Assembly (NCBI RefSeq): GCF_009765445.1
Contig: NZ_WHOY01000031.1
Span: 204,978 to 268,977 of the forward strand
DNA: 64,000 nucleotides
Direction of reading: 5' to 3'
Origin: Pantoea sp. BAV 3049
GTDB lineage: Bacteria > Pseudomonadota > Gammaproteobacteria > Enterobacterales > Enterobacteriaceae
The position numbers were made by a program, and so were the translations under genes. Shown in pieces: positions 1-10,709 of the stretch (the stretch's first letter is position 1; the number at the start of each line of letters is the position of its first letter). The notes beneath the pieces are model-generated. The model ran no database searches. It had not been told where the DNA came from and was given only the letters and a program-made list of their open reading frames with translations.

Positions 1-1410
1 CTGATCGCCCTGCTGCTTTTGCTGATCGTTCTGCTGGCACTGCGCGTGGCGGTGACGGAGCGTGGACCCGATTTGCAGCCCTGGCATAAATGGGCCCCGG
101 TTGAGCTGAGCGACAGCCAGATGGATCGGGATAACTGGGCGGATTATCTGCAAAACGAGCAGAGGATCTTTGCCGATATGAAGCGCAACGTCAGCGATAA
201 AATAGCTGACACGCCGGAAACGCTTAACCGCTATGCTGAAAATAGCCCGGTTTATCCGGCGCATTTCACTACCGACTGGAATCGCTCTTATGAGCTGATG
301 CCACAGGGAACGCCGAAGGGCGCAGTGGTTTTGCTGCACGGCCTGACGGACTCACCTTACAGCCTGCGCCATTTTGCTCTTGATTATCAGCAGAAAGGGT
401 ATGTGGCGGTAGCCATTCGCCTGCCAGGCCACGGCACGGTGCCTGCGGCGCTAACCAGAGTGGAATGGAGTGACTGGATGGCGGCCACCCGACTGGCAGT
501 GCGTGAAGCGAAGCAGCGCATTCCGGCTGGCGCACCGCTGCAAATTATCGGCTTTTCCAACGGCGGCGCGCTGGCGATGAAATATACGCTGGATGCTCTG
601 GAAGACCCTTCACTTACCGTTCCCAGCCGCCTGATCCTGATTTCGCCGATGATCGGCGTCAGCAGCTACGCACGTTATGCCGGTCTGGCCGGGCTGCCTT
701 CATTGCTGCCCGCATTTGCCCGCTCGGCGTGGCTCAGCATCCTGCCAGAATTCAATCCGTTTAAGTACAACTCCTTCCCGGTGAAGGCTGCCCGACAGTC
801 ATGGCTGCTGACCAGCGCGCTGCAAACTCAGCTGCACCGTGAAAGAGAGAATAATTTGCTGGATAAAGCCCCGCCGATCCTGACTTTCCAGTCGGTGGCG
901 GATGCCACGGTGAGTACGCCAGCGGTGATCCGGGCGCTGTACAACCTGCTCCCCAATAACGGCAGCGAACTGGTGCTGTTTGACGTGAATCAGTCAGTAC
1001 AGCTGTCGCCGCTGATGCGAAGCAGCGCCAGACACGCCGCAGAACATCTGCTGCCAGCCGCACCGCGACATTACACCACCACGCTGGTGACCAATATCTC
1101 GCCACAGAGCAATGCTGCGGTGGCGGAGACAACCGCAGCCGGTGCCACATCGGCCACTCAGACGCCACTGGGCATCAACTATCCCGGCGATGTCTACTCC
1201 CTGTCCCATGTGGCGCTGCCGTTCCCCTTCAGCGATTCGTTGTACGGCCGCACGCCTGAGCGGCCCAATGAGTACGGCATCAGCTTTGGTTCTCTGACAC
1301 CCCGCGGTGAGCGTTCAGTGCTGATAGTCAGCCTGGATATGCTGATGCGCCAGACTTCCAACCCGTTCTTTCCATGGATGCTGCAGCGGGTTAACCAGAC
1401 GCTGAATTAA
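1..1410 (+). CDS. Alpha/beta hydrolase (lysophospholipase/esterase-like), 5' end outside window
   Basis: The reading frame is open from base 1, so the true start lies upstream. A short hydrophobic N-terminal stretch suggests a membrane anchor or signal sequence. The fold is shown by [13 protein letters not shown] (oxyanion-loop HG), the strand-turn RLPGHGTVP, and the nucleophile elbow GFSNGG near base 556, a GxSxG serine hydrolase signature. A late Asp lies in SVADATVS and a late His is plausible in the SRHAAEH or SHVALPF regions. The substrate cannot be told from sequence. The stop overlaps the convergent tqsA stop by four bases. It is not part of the E. coli yhjE neighbourhood, so it belongs to the accessory block left of yhjE. 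Family assignment is good; the specific function is unknown. Confidence 0.8.
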   Translation: MIALLLLLIVLLALRVAVTERGPDLQPWHKWAPVELSDSQMDRDNWADYLQNEQRIFADMKRNVSDKIADTPETLNRYAENSPVYPAHFTTDWNRSYELMPQGTPKGAVVLLHGLTDSPYSLRHFALDYQQKGYVAVAIRLPGHGTVPAALTRVEWSDWMAATRLAVREAKQRIPAGAPLQIIGFSNGGALAMKYTLDALEDPSLTVPSRLILISPMIGVSSYARYAGLAGLPSLLPAFARSAWLSILPEFNPFKYNSFPVKAARQSWLLTSALQTQLHRERENNLLDKAPPILTFQSVADATVSTPAVIRALYNLLPNNGSELVLFDVNQSVQLSPLMRSSARHAAEHLLPAAPRHYTTTLVTNISPQSNAAVAETTAAGATSATQTPLGINYPGDVYSLSHVALPFPFSDSLYGRTPERPNEYGISFGSLTPRGERSVLIVSLDMLMRQTSNPFFPWMLQRVNQTLN

Positions 1411-2450
1411 TCCTGCGGCTGGCCGCTGCTGTCACTGAGCAGCAGCGCCAGCGGTTGCCCACCCTGCGTCTGTTCCAGGGCAATTTTCGCTACGATGGTC
1501 AGCGGTACGGAGAGCAGCATGCCCACCGGACCCAGCAGCCAGCCCCAGAAGATCAGCGACAGAAACACCACCAGGGTCGAAAGTCCCAACCCGCGCCCCA
1601 TCAACCGCGGATCCAGAATATTGCCGATCAACAGATTCAGCAGCAGATAACCGCCCGTCACCAACACCGCATCAGCAGTTCCGTTGAAAATCAGTACCTG
1701 AACAATCGGGGGAATGGCCGCAATGATTGAGCCTATATTGGGAATGTAGTTAAGTGCAAAAGCCAGCGCCCCCCACAGCAACGCAAAGCGGACATCCAGC
1801 GACAGCAGCATCAACCAGATAGCGATGCCGGTCAGCAGGCTGATGGCCGTTTTCAGCACCAGATAGCGGCTGACGCAGTCGAGCGCCCGCTGGATGGCGG
1901 CCATGCCCTCTGAAGGACGGCGAAACAGACGCTGTAATTTCCCCGTGAGTAGCGGTACCTCGAACAGCATAAAGACTACGGTCATCAGCAGCAGAAAAAT
2001 GCCGGAGACCGCACCGGAGAGTTGAGTAAGCAGCCGGCTGACCAGATTGATCGTCGCGTTGGGGTCGACCATGGTCATCAGCGCCTCGGTGGAAACCGGT
2101 ACGCCCAGCTGGCCTGCATGCTGCTGAAAATCCAGCAGCGATTCCAGCATCACCTTACGATATTGCGGTAGCGTGCGGGCAAAATCATTCAGCATACTGA
2201 CCAGAGAACTCAACAGCAGCGCACCGCCCAGCACAATCACTCCAACCAGCAGCGAAACGGCCAGCACCCGGGGCAAACCAGCGCGCTGTAGCAGCCTGAC
2301 CAGCGGGTTGAGGATCACCGCCACAAAAAGGGCGAGGATAAACGGCACGACGATTTCAGCCCCGGCCCGGATGCCGGCCAGAATAATCACCAGCATCCCG
2401 AGCATAACCACTATTTTAAAGGTGCTCTCACGTGCAGGCGAAGACATCAT
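1407..2450 (-). CDS. tqsA: AI-2E family transporter TqsA
   Basis: This 347-residue inner-membrane protein resembles E. coli TqsA (344 aa), reported to export the quorum signal AI-2. Shared stretches from memory include VPFILALF near the N-terminus, [11 protein letters not shown] in the middle, and [20 protein letters not shown] with KIALEQT near the C-terminus. Several long hydrophobic helices fit the eight-segment AI-2E topology. The start overlaps the stop of the upstream RND pump (ATGA), so the two are probably translationally coupled in one transcript with the adaptor gene. Two ATG codons in tandem follow a GGGAGGG ribosome site; the second is about equally plausible as start. In E. coli tqsA is not linked to an efflux pump, so this location is a rearrangement. 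The transported molecule here is inferred from family only. Confidence 0.85.
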   Translation of the reverse strand: MMSSPARESTFKIVVMLGMLVIILAGIRAGAEIVVPFILALFVAVILNPLVRLLQRAGLPRVLAVSLLVGVIVLGGALLLSSLVSMLNDFARTLPQYRKVMLESLLDFQQHAGQLGVPVSTEALMTMVDPNATINLVSRLLTQLSGAVSGIFLLLMTVVFMLFEVPLLTGKLQRLFRRPSEGMAAIQRALDCVSRYLVLKTAISLLTGIAIWLMLLSLDVRFALLWGALAFALNYIPNIGSIIAAIPPIVQVLIFNGTADAVLVTGGYLLLNLLIGNILDPRLMGRGLGLSTLVVFLSLIFWGWLLGPVGMLLSVPLTIVAKIALEQTQGGQPLALLLSDSSGQPQD

Positions 2451-5400
2451 CCCTCCCCACGAGGACGTTTACACCATTCACGCAGCCGCTGAATGTGCAG
2501 ATATAGCGCAGGAATAAACACCACACCCACCAGCGTTGCCACCAGCATCCCGCTGAACACCGTCACACCGATGATCTGCCGACTGAGCGCTCCTGCACCG
2601 CTTGCCAGCACCAGCGGTAGTACACCGAGGATCAGCGAGATGGCTGTCATCATCACGGCCCTGAAACGCTGTTGAGCGGCCTGTTCTGCCGCTTCAGCAA
2701 TGCTGATCCCCTGCTCCCGGCGATCGCGGGCGAATTCGACGATCAGGATGGCATTCTTGGCCGCCAGCCCGGTCAGCAGCACCAGACCTATCTGCGCATA
2801 AACGTCGTTAGCAAAGCCCATAAAGTGCAGGCCTGCCACCGCACCTGTCGCTGCGAAGATCACCGAGAACAGCACCGCCAGCGGCACGCTCCAGCTTTCA
2901 TACTGCGCCACCAGGAACAGCCAGGCGAAGATAATCGCTGCCAGATAGATCAGCACGGCCTGGTTGCCGGTTTGCTGCTCCTGCAATGACATGCCGCTCC
3001 AGCTGTAGCTGTAACCGGCAGGCAGACGATCTGCCAGCACCGCTTCCATCGCCTTCATCGCCTGAGCAGAGCTGACCCCATCGGCTCCGGAGCCGCTGAC
3101 GGCCAGCGCCGGAAACTGGTTGTACTGCATGATGTAAGGTGCCCCTACCGACGGCGTCAGCGTGACCAGCTGGCTCAGGCTTATCGCCGCACCGCTGTCG
3201 CTGCGCACCGTCAGCTGCATCAGCTGATCGCTGCGCTGGCGGAAGCTCATCTCATTCTGCAACTGAACACGGAACTGGCGGTTGTTGAGAGTGAAATCCC
3301 CGACGTTCCTGCCGCCCAGCGCCGTTTGTAACACGGTGAAGATGCGGCTGACTGGCACGCCCATCAAGGCAGCCCGATCGCGATCCACCGTCAGATTCAT
3401 CTCCGGAACGGTTGCACTAAAGGTGGTGAAAACCCGACTGAGCTGCGGATCCTGATTGGCAGCCATGATCACGCTCTGCCCGATACGCGCCAGCTCCTGC
3501 GGGGACTGGCCTTCCATCGCCTGAATTCGCAGGTCAAAACCTGCGGCATTGCCCAACCCGCTGATCGCTGGCGGCACAAAGGCCATCATTGTGGCGGAAG
3601 GTATCGTCGCCAGCTGCTGCTGGATCTGCGGCAGGATCCGATCTACAGGCGGGCGCGCCTGCCAGTCTTTCAGCAGCACGATGGCGAACCCACTGTTGGC
3701 CGCATTACCGCCGCCCAGCAGGCTGAAGCCGGTAATTTTTATCACGTCCTCTACCGCCGGGTTTTTCGCCACCAGGTTATTCATCTCCTCCATGACCTGC
3801 TGCGTTCGTTGCAAAGCCGCACCATCCGGCAGCTGCACGTTGATAAACACGTAGCCCTGATCCTCTTCAGGCAGGAAGCCGCCCGGCAATTGCTGATAGC
3901 CCAGCCAGGTCACCGTTCCCGCCACCAGCATCACTACAACGGTGGTCAGCGCATAACGGCTGACTCTGCGCGACAGGCCTACATAGCCATCGCGGGTGCG
4001 GTCAATAACACGGTTAAACAACGCCAGAGGCCCCTTCACCGGCGCAGCACGTCTTTTCAGCAGGCAGGCGCAGAGCGCGGGAGTCAGCGTCAGCGCATTC
4101 ACGCTGGACAGCACCATCGCCGCCGACAGCGTGACGGCAAACTGACGATACAATTCTCCGACAATGCCGGGCAGCACGGCAATCGGCACGAAGACCGCCA
4201 GCAGCACCAGCGTGGTGGCAATCACCGGCCCGGCAATCTGCGTCAGTGCCTTGCGGGTTGCTCCGGCTGGCGTCAGGTCGGGCTCTTCCACCAGCAGCCG
4301 CTCAACGTTTTCCACCACCACAATCGCATCATCCACCACGATAGTCAGTGCGAGGATAATGGCGAACAGGCTGAGGGTATTGGCCGAATAGCCCGCCAAC
4401 AGCAGCACAGCAAAGGTGCCGAGCAGGGAGACGGGAATAGTCAGCGCCACGATAAAAGTGGCGCGCAGGCTTTGCAGGAACAGCCACACTACGGCCAGCA
4501 CCACGATCAGCGTCAGCGCCAGCGACACCACGATCTCCTGCAGCGTGGCGGAGATTGGCTGCGTGGCATCGAACTTAATCTGGTATTCCATATCCTGCGG
4601 GAAGTTCCGCGCCTGGCTGGCCATCTCCTCACGCACGGCTTTCGCCACGCTGAGAGCATTAGCCTGCGGCGCAGGATAAACCATCAGAAACGCCCCATCA
4701 GTGTTATTCAGCGCGGCATTCACCTGATAGTTTTGTGCGCCCAGCTCGGTCTTCGCGATGTCGCTGATGCGCACCATTCCGCCCTGTGGATTGCTGCGGA
4801 TCACCACCTGGGAGAACTGCTCCGGCGTCATCAGTCTTCCCTGCCCGCTGATGGTCAGCGTGTTCTGCTGCGCAGCGGGAGTCGGTGCGGCACCAATCTG
4901 CCCGGCTGCAGCCTGAACGTTCTGCTGCTGCAACGCCTGGATCACCTCGTCAGTGGTGATGTGCAAGGCTTCCATCCGCTGTGGATCCAGCCAGATACGC
5001 ATGCTGTAATCGCGGGCACCAAAGACCTGCACATCACCCACGCCATCAATACGGGCCAATGCATCACGCAGGCGGATGGAGGTGTAGTTACTGAGGAACA
5101 AGGCACCATGGGTCTGTTTTGGGGACAGCACGCTGATCCCCAGCAGGATATTGCTGGCGCGTTTTCGTACCGAAATACCGTTATTATTCACCTCAGCAGG
5201 CAGCTGAGCCATGACCTGGGAAAGGCGATTCTGCACCTCTACCGCGGCCATATCCGGGTTTGTGCCGTTAGCAAAGGTGATGGTCAGTTGATAGCTGCCA
5301 CTGTTGCTGCTGGTCGACTCCATATACAGCATATTGCTGACACCATTGATCTGCGCTTCTATCGGCGCACCCACAGCCTCGGCCACATCCCGGGCACTGG

Positions 5401-5554
5401 CACCAGGATACAGCGCGGTCACGCTGACCACTGGTGGGGTGATTTCAGGAAACTGTTCAACCGGCAGAATTTTAAGCGCCATGCCGCCGACCAGCGTGAT
5501 GATCAGAGCAATAACCATCGCGAAGCGGGGACGCCTGACGAAGAAACTCAACAT
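2447..5554 (-). CDS. RND-family multidrug efflux pump, inner membrane subunit (HAE1)
   Basis: At 1035 residues this is the normal size of an AcrB/MexB-type proton-driven efflux transporter. It opens with the family-typical [21 protein letters not shown] helix, has the pseudo-duplicated 12-helix layout with two large periplasmic loops, and carries the proton-relay acidic pair in TM4 ([14 protein letters not shown]). It should form a tripartite complex with the adaptor encoded 12 bases upstream and an outer membrane channel encoded elsewhere, since no TolC-type gene lies in this operon. The downstream tqsA start overlaps its stop. No local regulator (TetR, MarR or two-component) is visible next to the operon. 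Substrate range cannot be predicted. It is distinct enough from AcrB and OqxB that I give no symbol. Confidence 0.9.
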   Translation of the reverse strand: MLSFFVRRPRFAMVIALIITLVGGMALKILPVEQFPEITPPVVSVTALYPGASARDVAEAVGAPIEAQINGVSNMLYMESTSSNSGSYQLTITFANGTNPDMAAVEVQNRLSQVMAQLPAEVNNNGISVRKRASNILLGISVLSPKQTHGALFLSNYTSIRLRDALARIDGVGDVQVFGARDYSMRIWLDPQRMEALHITTDEVIQALQQQNVQAAAGQIGAAPTPAAQQNTLTISGQGRLMTPEQFSQVVIRSNPQGGMVRISDIAKTELGAQNYQVNAALNNTDGAFLMVYPAPQANALSVAKAVREEMASQARNFPQDMEYQIKFDATQPISATLQEIVVSLALTLIVVLAVVWLFLQSLRATFIVALTIPVSLLGTFAVLLLAGYSANTLSLFAIILALTIVVDDAIVVVENVERLLVEEPDLTPAGATRKALTQIAGPVIATTLVLLAVFVPIAVLPGIVGELYRQFAVTLSAAMVLSSVNALTLTPALCACLLKRRAAPVKGPLALFNRVIDRTRDGYVGLSRRVSRYALTTVVVMLVAGTVTWLGYQQLPGGFLPEEDQGYVFINVQLPDGAALQRTQQVMEEMNNLVAKNPAVEDVIKITGFSLLGGGNAANSGFAIVLLKDWQARPPVDRILPQIQQQLATIPSATMMAFVPPAISGLGNAAGFDLRIQAMEGQSPQELARIGQSVIMAANQDPQLSRVFTTFSATVPEMNLTVDRDRAALMGVPVSRIFTVLQTALGGRNVGDFTLNNRQFRVQLQNEMSFRQRSDQLMQLTVRSDSGAAISLSQLVTLTPSVGAPYIMQYNQFPALAVSGSGADGVSSAQAMKAMEAVLADRLPAGYSYSWSGMSLQEQQTGNQAVLIYLAAIIFAWLFLVAQYESWSVPLAVLFSVIFAATGAVAGLHFMGFANDVYAQIGLVLLTGLAAKNAILIVEFARDRREQGISIAEAAEQAAQQRFRAVMMTAISLILGVLPLVLASGAGALSRQIIGVTVFSGMLVATLVGVVFIPALYLHIQRLREWCKRPRGEG

Positions 5555-5566
5555 ATCTCAGGCTCC

Positions 5567-6670
5567 TTATTGAGCTTCAGTAGGATTAACCTGCATCCCT
5601 GGCCTGACGCGCTGCACGCCAGCAACAATCACCCGGTCGCCAGCCTGCAGGCCGGAAGTCACCACGTAATGCTGATCAACCTGATCGCCCACGGTAATGC
5701 GCACGCTCTCCACGCGCTGATCCTGGCCCACCTTCAGTGCGAAATAGCCCTGAGCGTCCTGCTGAAGTGCGGCAACAGGCAGAAGGAGATGCGCTTTTTC
5801 TTTCGGCAACAACTGAACGTTGACCACACCGCCAGGCAACAGCAGCTGCTGCGGATTGGCAAAATGCAGACTGACGGCCAGCGTACCGGTCTGGCTGTCG
5901 ATACGGTTATCCACTGAGGCAAACTCGCCGGTGAAAGGATAGGCCTCTCCGTTGGCCAGCTGCAGCGTTGGCGTCAGTGCCTGATTCGCCCGTTTAGGAT
6001 TACCCACCAGCCCGTGCTGGCTGGCGGCAATATAATCCCTTTCGCTAACGGCAATCACCACGCGAACCGGATCAATCTGTTTCAGCGTCACCAGTGCACC
6101 ACGGGCCGGATTGATCAGCGTGCCTTCATGCACCTCGCTGTGTCCGGCACGGCCACCGATCGGGGCAGTGATACGGGTGTAACCGAGGTTAAGCCGCTGG
6201 GTCTGTAACAGGGCCTGAGCCTCTTTTAAAGCGGCACTGGCCATATCCCGGCTGGCGGCGGCACTGTCCAGCTCGGACTTGCTGACCGCAGTGCCTGCAC
6301 CGAGACGCTGTAAACGACTGAGGTGCTGTTGAGCATTTCTTGCCTGCGCGCTGGCGTTACTGACCTGTGCCTCGGTGCGGGCCAGCGCGGCATGATGTTC
6401 CGCCGGTTCGATCTCAAATAACATCTGACCGGCTTTTACTGTCTCACCATCCAGGAATCCGCGTTTTGCCACTACACCTTCGGTACGGGCAACGACGTCC
6501 ACCGCACGCATTGCCTCTATCCGGCCCAGATAACGGGTTGGTTGTGCCACGTTCTCACTGGTCAGGGTAGTGACGGCAACAGCAGGAAAAGTGGCAGCAT
6601 GTAAAGGCACGGTGAGAGTCAGCAGCCCGGACAGCAACAGTCCGTTCAACGTTTGGTGTTTTAACAGCAT
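5567..6670 (-). CDS. RND efflux periplasmic adaptor (membrane fusion protein)
   Basis: A 367-residue periplasmic adaptor. It has an N-terminal signal sequence ending near LHAA and no lipobox cysteine, unlike lipidated AcrA. The split biotinyl-lipoyl domain is recognisable as VVARTEGVVAKRGFLDGETV in the N-terminal part and LNLGYTRITAPIGGR after a helical hairpin rich in Ala, Gln and Arg (about residues 95-160). It ends with beta-barrel and membrane-proximal segments such as GLQAGDRVIVAGVQ. It would link the RND pump encoded 12 bases downstream to an outer membrane channel. It is the first gene of the adaptor-pump-tqsA operon, with its promoter expected in the 474-base region shared with divergent yhjE. 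Confidence 0.9.
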   Translation of the reverse strand: MLLKHQTLNGLLLSGLLTLTVPLHAATFPAVAVTTLTSENVAQPTRYLGRIEAMRAVDVVARTEGVVAKRGFLDGETVKAGQMLFEIEPAEHHAALARTEAQVSNASAQARNAQQHLSRLQRLGAGTAVSKSELDSAAASRDMASAALKEAQALLQTQRLNLGYTRITAPIGGRAGHSEVHEGTLINPARGALVTLKQIDPVRVVIAVSERDYIAASQHGLVGNPKRANQALTPTLQLANGEAYPFTGEFASVDNRIDSQTGTLAVSLHFANPQQLLLPGGVVNVQLLPKEKAHLLLPVAALQQDAQGYFALKVGQDQRVESVRITVGDQVDQHYVVTSGLQAGDRVIVAGVQRVRPGMQVNPTEAQ

Positions 6671-7144
6671 CGCGGAGCACCTTCTGGAGTTTTCTGGAAA
6701 AATGATGGACCAGAAGTCTATTTGCTGAAAAAAACAGCAACCTGTTTTCGATCAGAAAAAGCGGGGATCGGCGACGCTAATCGCGGCTGATTTAGGATTG
6801 ATTTAGCTGGCGGGGTCATTTCCTCTGAAATGGCTTGTAACAAGGTGCGTGAGATTGAAAAATTCACTTTTCAGGTCATCAAATCAGTCGAAAATCCGGT
6901 TTGCTGATTAAGTATTAAGCAACAGCCAGCATTTATAGCTGACCTGATACTTTTTATAGGCTGATTAGTAGTGAATCTTGCCATAAAAACGCTGATTCAC
7001 CCTGCCATTACCCGGCAATCCAGCCATCTCTCGCAGGATCCTCTTTTCCGCGCCGGAGGCCCGCTGCGACAAGCTTTTCGCCATTGAATGCGCGTTTAGG
7101 GGTGCGTAAGATTCTTTTTCACGTTTTACAAATAAGAAAGATAT
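6671..7144. other. Intergenic region between divergent efflux operon and yhjE
   Basis: This AT-rich stretch must hold the promoters for the leftward efflux operon and rightward yhjE. Short overlapping frames here have no recognisable protein character. I see no tRNA, no long repeat and no clear regulator palindrome. The last bases before yhjE (GAAAGATAT) form only a weak ribosome site. Confidence 0.5.
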
Positions 7145-8473
7145 ATGCAAGCCTCCATCGCACCAACTCTCGACGCAGAAAACGACGCCACGCCCGTAAA
7201 TTCCCGCGGAAAAGTGGTGGTCGCTTCGCTGGTCGGCACCGCTATCGAATTTTTCGATTTCTATATTTACGCCACTGCGGCAGTGATCGTATTCCCGCAT
7301 ATCTTCTTCCCACAGGGTGATGCCACCGTGGCCACGCTACAGTCGCTGGCGACCTTTGCTATCGCCTTCGTCGCCCGTCCAATCGGCTCCGCGCTGTTCG
7401 GCCATTTCGGTGACCGTGCCGGTCGTAAAGTGACGCTGGTCGCCTCGCTGCTGACCATGGGGATCTCCACCGTGGTGATTGGCCTGCTACCGAGCTTTGA
7501 TACCATCGGCGTCTTTGCGCCGCTGCTACTGGCGCTGGCGCGTTTTGGGCAGGGTCTGGGTCTGGGCGGCGAATGGGGCGGTGCTGCACTGCTGGCCACC
7601 GAGAACGCCCCGGCGAAAAAGCGCGCGCTGTATGGTTCATTCCCACAGCTGGGTGCGCCGATCGGCTTCTTCTTCGCCAACGGGACTTTCCTGCTGCTCT
7701 CCTGGCTGCTGACCGACGATCAGTTTATGCAGTGGGGCTGGCGTGTGCCGTTTATCCTCTCTGCCGTACTGGTGCTGATTGGCCTGTACGTCCGCGTTTC
7801 GCTGAACGAATCGCCGGTTTTCGCTAAAGTGAAAAAAGAGAAGAAGCAGGTCAAAGTGCCAATTGGTACCCTGCTCTCCAGGCACCTTAAAGCGACGGTC
7901 CTCGGCACGTTCATCATGCTGGCGACCTATACGCTGTTCTACATCATGACCGTGTACTCCATGACCTACGGCACCACTGCGGCACCAAACGGTCTGGGCT
8001 TCCCGCGCAATACCATGCTGTGGATGCTGATGCTGGCGGTGATAGGTTTTGGCGTGATGGTGCCGATTGCGGGCCTGCTGGCTGACCGCTTCGGTCGCCG
8101 CAAAACCATGATTGTGATTACGCTGATGATCATCGCCTTCTCGCTGCTGTTCCCCACCATGCTGGGTTCAGGCAACCAGCTGCTGGTGATGCTGTTCCTG
8201 CTACTGGGCCTGAGCGTGATGGGATTGACCTTTGGCCCGATGGGCGCACTGCTGCCGGAGCTGTTCCCGACGGAAGTACGTTACACCGGCGCCTCGTTTT
8301 CATATAACCTGTCGTCGATTCTGGGCGCTTCAGTGGCACCGTATATCGCTACCTGGCTGGCCCACACTTACGGCCTGTTTTACGTTGGGATCTATCTGGC
8401 AGCCATGGCCTGCCTGACGCTGTTTGCGTTGATTGCCAGCAAAGAAACCCGTGACGAATCGCTGTACGACTAA
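7145..8473 (+). CDS. yhjE: MFS metabolite:proton symporter family protein YhjE
   Basis: This 442-residue protein aligns nearly end to end with E. coli YhjE (440 aa), a putative inner-membrane transporter of the metabolite:H+ symporter branch of the major facilitator superfamily. Signatures include GTAIEFFDFYIYATAA in helix 1, GHFGDRAGRK between helices 2 and 3, the GLGLGGEWGGAALLATENAP segment near helix 5, and the second-half repeat LLADRFGRRK. The substrate is not known in E. coli either. The start matches E. coli (MQA). A strong intrinsic terminator follows, so it is probably transcribed alone. It marks the left end of conserved E. coli synteny in the window. Confidence 0.93.
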   Translation: MQASIAPTLDAENDATPVNSRGKVVVASLVGTAIEFFDFYIYATAAVIVFPHIFFPQGDATVATLQSLATFAIAFVARPIGSALFGHFGDRAGRKVTLVASLLTMGISTVVIGLLPSFDTIGVFAPLLLALARFGQGLGLGGEWGGAALLATENAPAKKRALYGSFPQLGAPIGFFFANGTFLLLSWLLTDDQFMQWGWRVPFILSAVLVLIGLYVRVSLNESPVFAKVKKEKKQVKVPIGTLLSRHLKATVLGTFIMLATYTLFYIMTVYSMTYGTTAAPNGLGFPRNTMLWMLMLAVIGFGVMVPIAGLLADRFGRRKTMIVITLMIIAFSLLFPTMLGSGNQLLVMLFLLLGLSVMGLTFGPMGALLPELFPTEVRYTGASFSYNLSSILGASVAPYIATWLAHTYGLFYVGIYLAAMACLTLFALIASKETRDESLYD

Positions 8474-8490
8474 GGTTGTCAGCAAAGTAA

Positions 8491-8518
8491 AAAACCGGCC
8501 TAAAGGCCGGTTTTTTTT
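8491..8518 (+). terminator. Intrinsic terminator after yhjE
   Basis: An ACCGGCC/GGCCGGT stem with a TAAA loop is followed by eight T residues, 17 bases after the yhjE stop. The A-run on the other side may let it also work for the opposite strand, downstream of yhjG. Confidence 0.92.
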
Positions 8519-8581
8519 CGAGCCGCATTCCCGAATTCGCCTTTGCCCATAGACAAAAAAATTGAAGCAGCCCGGCCCATA

Positions 8582-10648
8582 TTACTTCTTGCTCTTCATC
8601 TGCTGCAGCACGTTACTGCACTGATTCTGCTCATTATCGCTTGGTGAGATGAGTGCCAGTAAGGCTGCCGCAGGTGCCGCTACCACACCCAGCGCCACCG
8701 CAGCTGCGCCACGAGCGATCAGTGGACCGGCCTTCACACCCGCATCCGGATTTTTGAACGTGCCACGGACGTACAGCGGGGAACGCAGGGTGATAATACG
8801 GATCCCCTTGCTCTCCGGATTGATCGACAGGTCCATTCGTTCGTTGGAAAAATTGGTGGTCCCGCTGATGTTGATGACCGCGTTTTCCGTATCGAAAACA
8901 AACAGTTTGGTTGAGGCCAGACCGTTGGTGACGTTCAGATCCGCTGCCGCACAGTTGATGCGCACCTCGTCATCGCCAAACAGCTTTCCGACCAGGTAGT
9001 TGCCCACGTTCAGCCCGACGATTTCCATCAGGCTGCGGCTGATCACCCCGTCATTCATCAACAGTTTAAGATCGCCGTTGCTGGTCGCCAGAATATCGGC
9101 CACGGAGTTCCCCGTTCCGCTCAGCGTGGCATCACCGTTCATTTGCCCCATGCTGCTCTGCATCGCCGAAACGCTCGGGAACAACTGCTTCAGTTTCAGG
9201 CTGCGCACATGAATATCAGCCCTGGCCCGCATCGGCGTGCGGTCACCTTCCATATGAATGGTTGAGTTGAGGTTACCGCCAGCGACGCCAAAGCGCAGCG
9301 GATCCAGCAGCAGGTCGCCTTTTTTCAGGACCAGGTGCGTGTAGAGATCGCTGAGCGGCAGTGAGTTGCTGTGCTCAATGCGCTTGCCGCTGAACTTCAC
9401 ATCGGCATCCATCACGTCCCAGCTTTTGGTATCGAATTTATCATGCGGCAGCACGCGATCGGCTGGCTGGCTGGAGGCATCGCCCCTGGCCGCCTTCGCC
9501 TTCTCGGTTTTTTCGCTCCCCTTCCCGGAGTTCACGCCAATCAGCGGCCCCAGATCGGCCATACGCAGCTGACGGGATTCCAGCGAACCTTCCAGCTTCG
9601 GTCGTGGCTTGACCTGGGTATAGGTCATCGAGCCGTGAATATCGCTGTCACCAATATGGCCGTTAAAGTTTTCGTAGCGGAACACCGGGCCATTCTTGTC
9701 CTGGAAGCGGGCGATCAAATGACCATCGGTTTCATAAGGCGGTGTATCCGGCAGCAGGATGCCGGTCAGGCCATACAGGTTAGCCAGCGTATCGCCCGAG
9801 AAGCGCAGGCGAATATCCAGCCCACCCATATTCAGCGGATCCTCCAGGCTGCCTTCCACCTGCACGCGCGTAGTGCCATTGCGCAAATCAACCTGTATCG
9901 GGAACGGGTTGGTTTTACTGCGCAGCGAAAGCATCCCGCCGATTTTACCGTCGCCGTCGAGCTTCTCATTGTTGTAAGTGCCGCTGGCTTTCCAGCCGAA
10001 GACGAAATCAGATGCGCCTTTTTTGGCCACGTCCTCTTTGCTGCCAGCCACCTGAACATAAGGGACCGGCTTGCCCAGCGGATCGACCGTGACCTGAACA
10101 TCAGCCTTATTAATCGCATCGCGATAAGCAATTTTGCCCTGATCGAACAGGATATTATCGAGGCGGAAAGACCAGGCTGAAGGCGGTTGATTAGGATCGG
10201 GATTATCGCTACCGGCCAGATTAAAGGTCCAGTTGTTCTTGTGGTCTGCGGTCTGGATTAGCCTGGCGTCAGGCTGTTGCAGCTTGATCCACGGGATAAA
10301 CACCTGTTTGCCAAGCAGTGCCAGCGGGGAAAGGGTGGCATCCACACGCTGCAGGTGCACCATGGTCACATCAGGGATTTCAGGTGGGTTGCCAAGCATA
10401 ATGTCTTCGGCATGGATATGCGGCCAGGGCACCCAGCTTCGCCAGCCGGGCTCATCACGATTGCGTTCCCAGCCCACGCCTAAATCGCCCCGGATAGCAA
10501 AGGGACGGTTAATCTCCGTCGAGACTTTCTGGTTAATGGTGGGTTTCAGGCGATTCCAGTCAAAAGTTGCGATAACAATGACTACCACAACCACCAGCAA
10601 CAAAAAAATCCCGACAATCCAGCTGATTGTTTTTCCCGTGCGCGACAT
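8582..10648 (-). CDS. yhjG: AsmA family protein YhjG
   Basis: A 688-residue protein, close to the E. coli YhjG length (about 690 aa). It has one N-terminal membrane helix (SWIVGIFLLLVVVVVIVIAT) followed by FDWNRLKPTINQKVSTEINRP, the hallmark start of AsmA-like proteins, then a long beta-rich periplasmic part. AsmA relatives are thought to bridge inner and outer membranes and help move or regulate phospholipids; the precise role of YhjG is not established. A GxxxAAVALG helix-like stretch is present near the C-terminus. It sits downstream of the broken pdeH in the same orientation with a gap of about 60 bases, the same order as in E. coli. Confidence 0.9.
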   Translation of the reverse strand: MSRTGKTISWIVGIFLLLVVVVVIVIATFDWNRLKPTINQKVSTEINRPFAIRGDLGVGWERNRDEPGWRSWVPWPHIHAEDIMLGNPPEIPDVTMVHLQRVDATLSPLALLGKQVFIPWIKLQQPDARLIQTADHKNNWTFNLAGSDNPDPNQPPSAWSFRLDNILFDQGKIAYRDAINKADVQVTVDPLGKPVPYVQVAGSKEDVAKKGASDFVFGWKASGTYNNEKLDGDGKIGGMLSLRSKTNPFPIQVDLRNGTTRVQVEGSLEDPLNMGGLDIRLRFSGDTLANLYGLTGILLPDTPPYETDGHLIARFQDKNGPVFRYENFNGHIGDSDIHGSMTYTQVKPRPKLEGSLESRQLRMADLGPLIGVNSGKGSEKTEKAKAARGDASSQPADRVLPHDKFDTKSWDVMDADVKFSGKRIEHSNSLPLSDLYTHLVLKKGDLLLDPLRFGVAGGNLNSTIHMEGDRTPMRARADIHVRSLKLKQLFPSVSAMQSSMGQMNGDATLSGTGNSVADILATSNGDLKLLMNDGVISRSLMEIVGLNVGNYLVGKLFGDDEVRINCAAADLNVTNGLASTKLFVFDTENAVINISGTTNFSNERMDLSINPESKGIRIITLRSPLYVRGTFKNPDAGVKAGPLIARGAAAVALGVVAAPAAALLALISPSDNEQNQCSNVLQQMKSKK

Positions 10649-10709
10649 TCTTGGTCTCCATGCTCGCTCTTGTCTTCTGTAAAGATAGACGAGAGAAGCG
10701 GAAACGGCA

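Noticed and set aside
3809..5917. A 702-codon open frame on the plus strand opposite the RND pump and adaptor genes
   Set aside because: It is antisense to well-conserved genes, has a His/Gln/Arg-rich composition typical of shadow frames, and has no recognisable domain.
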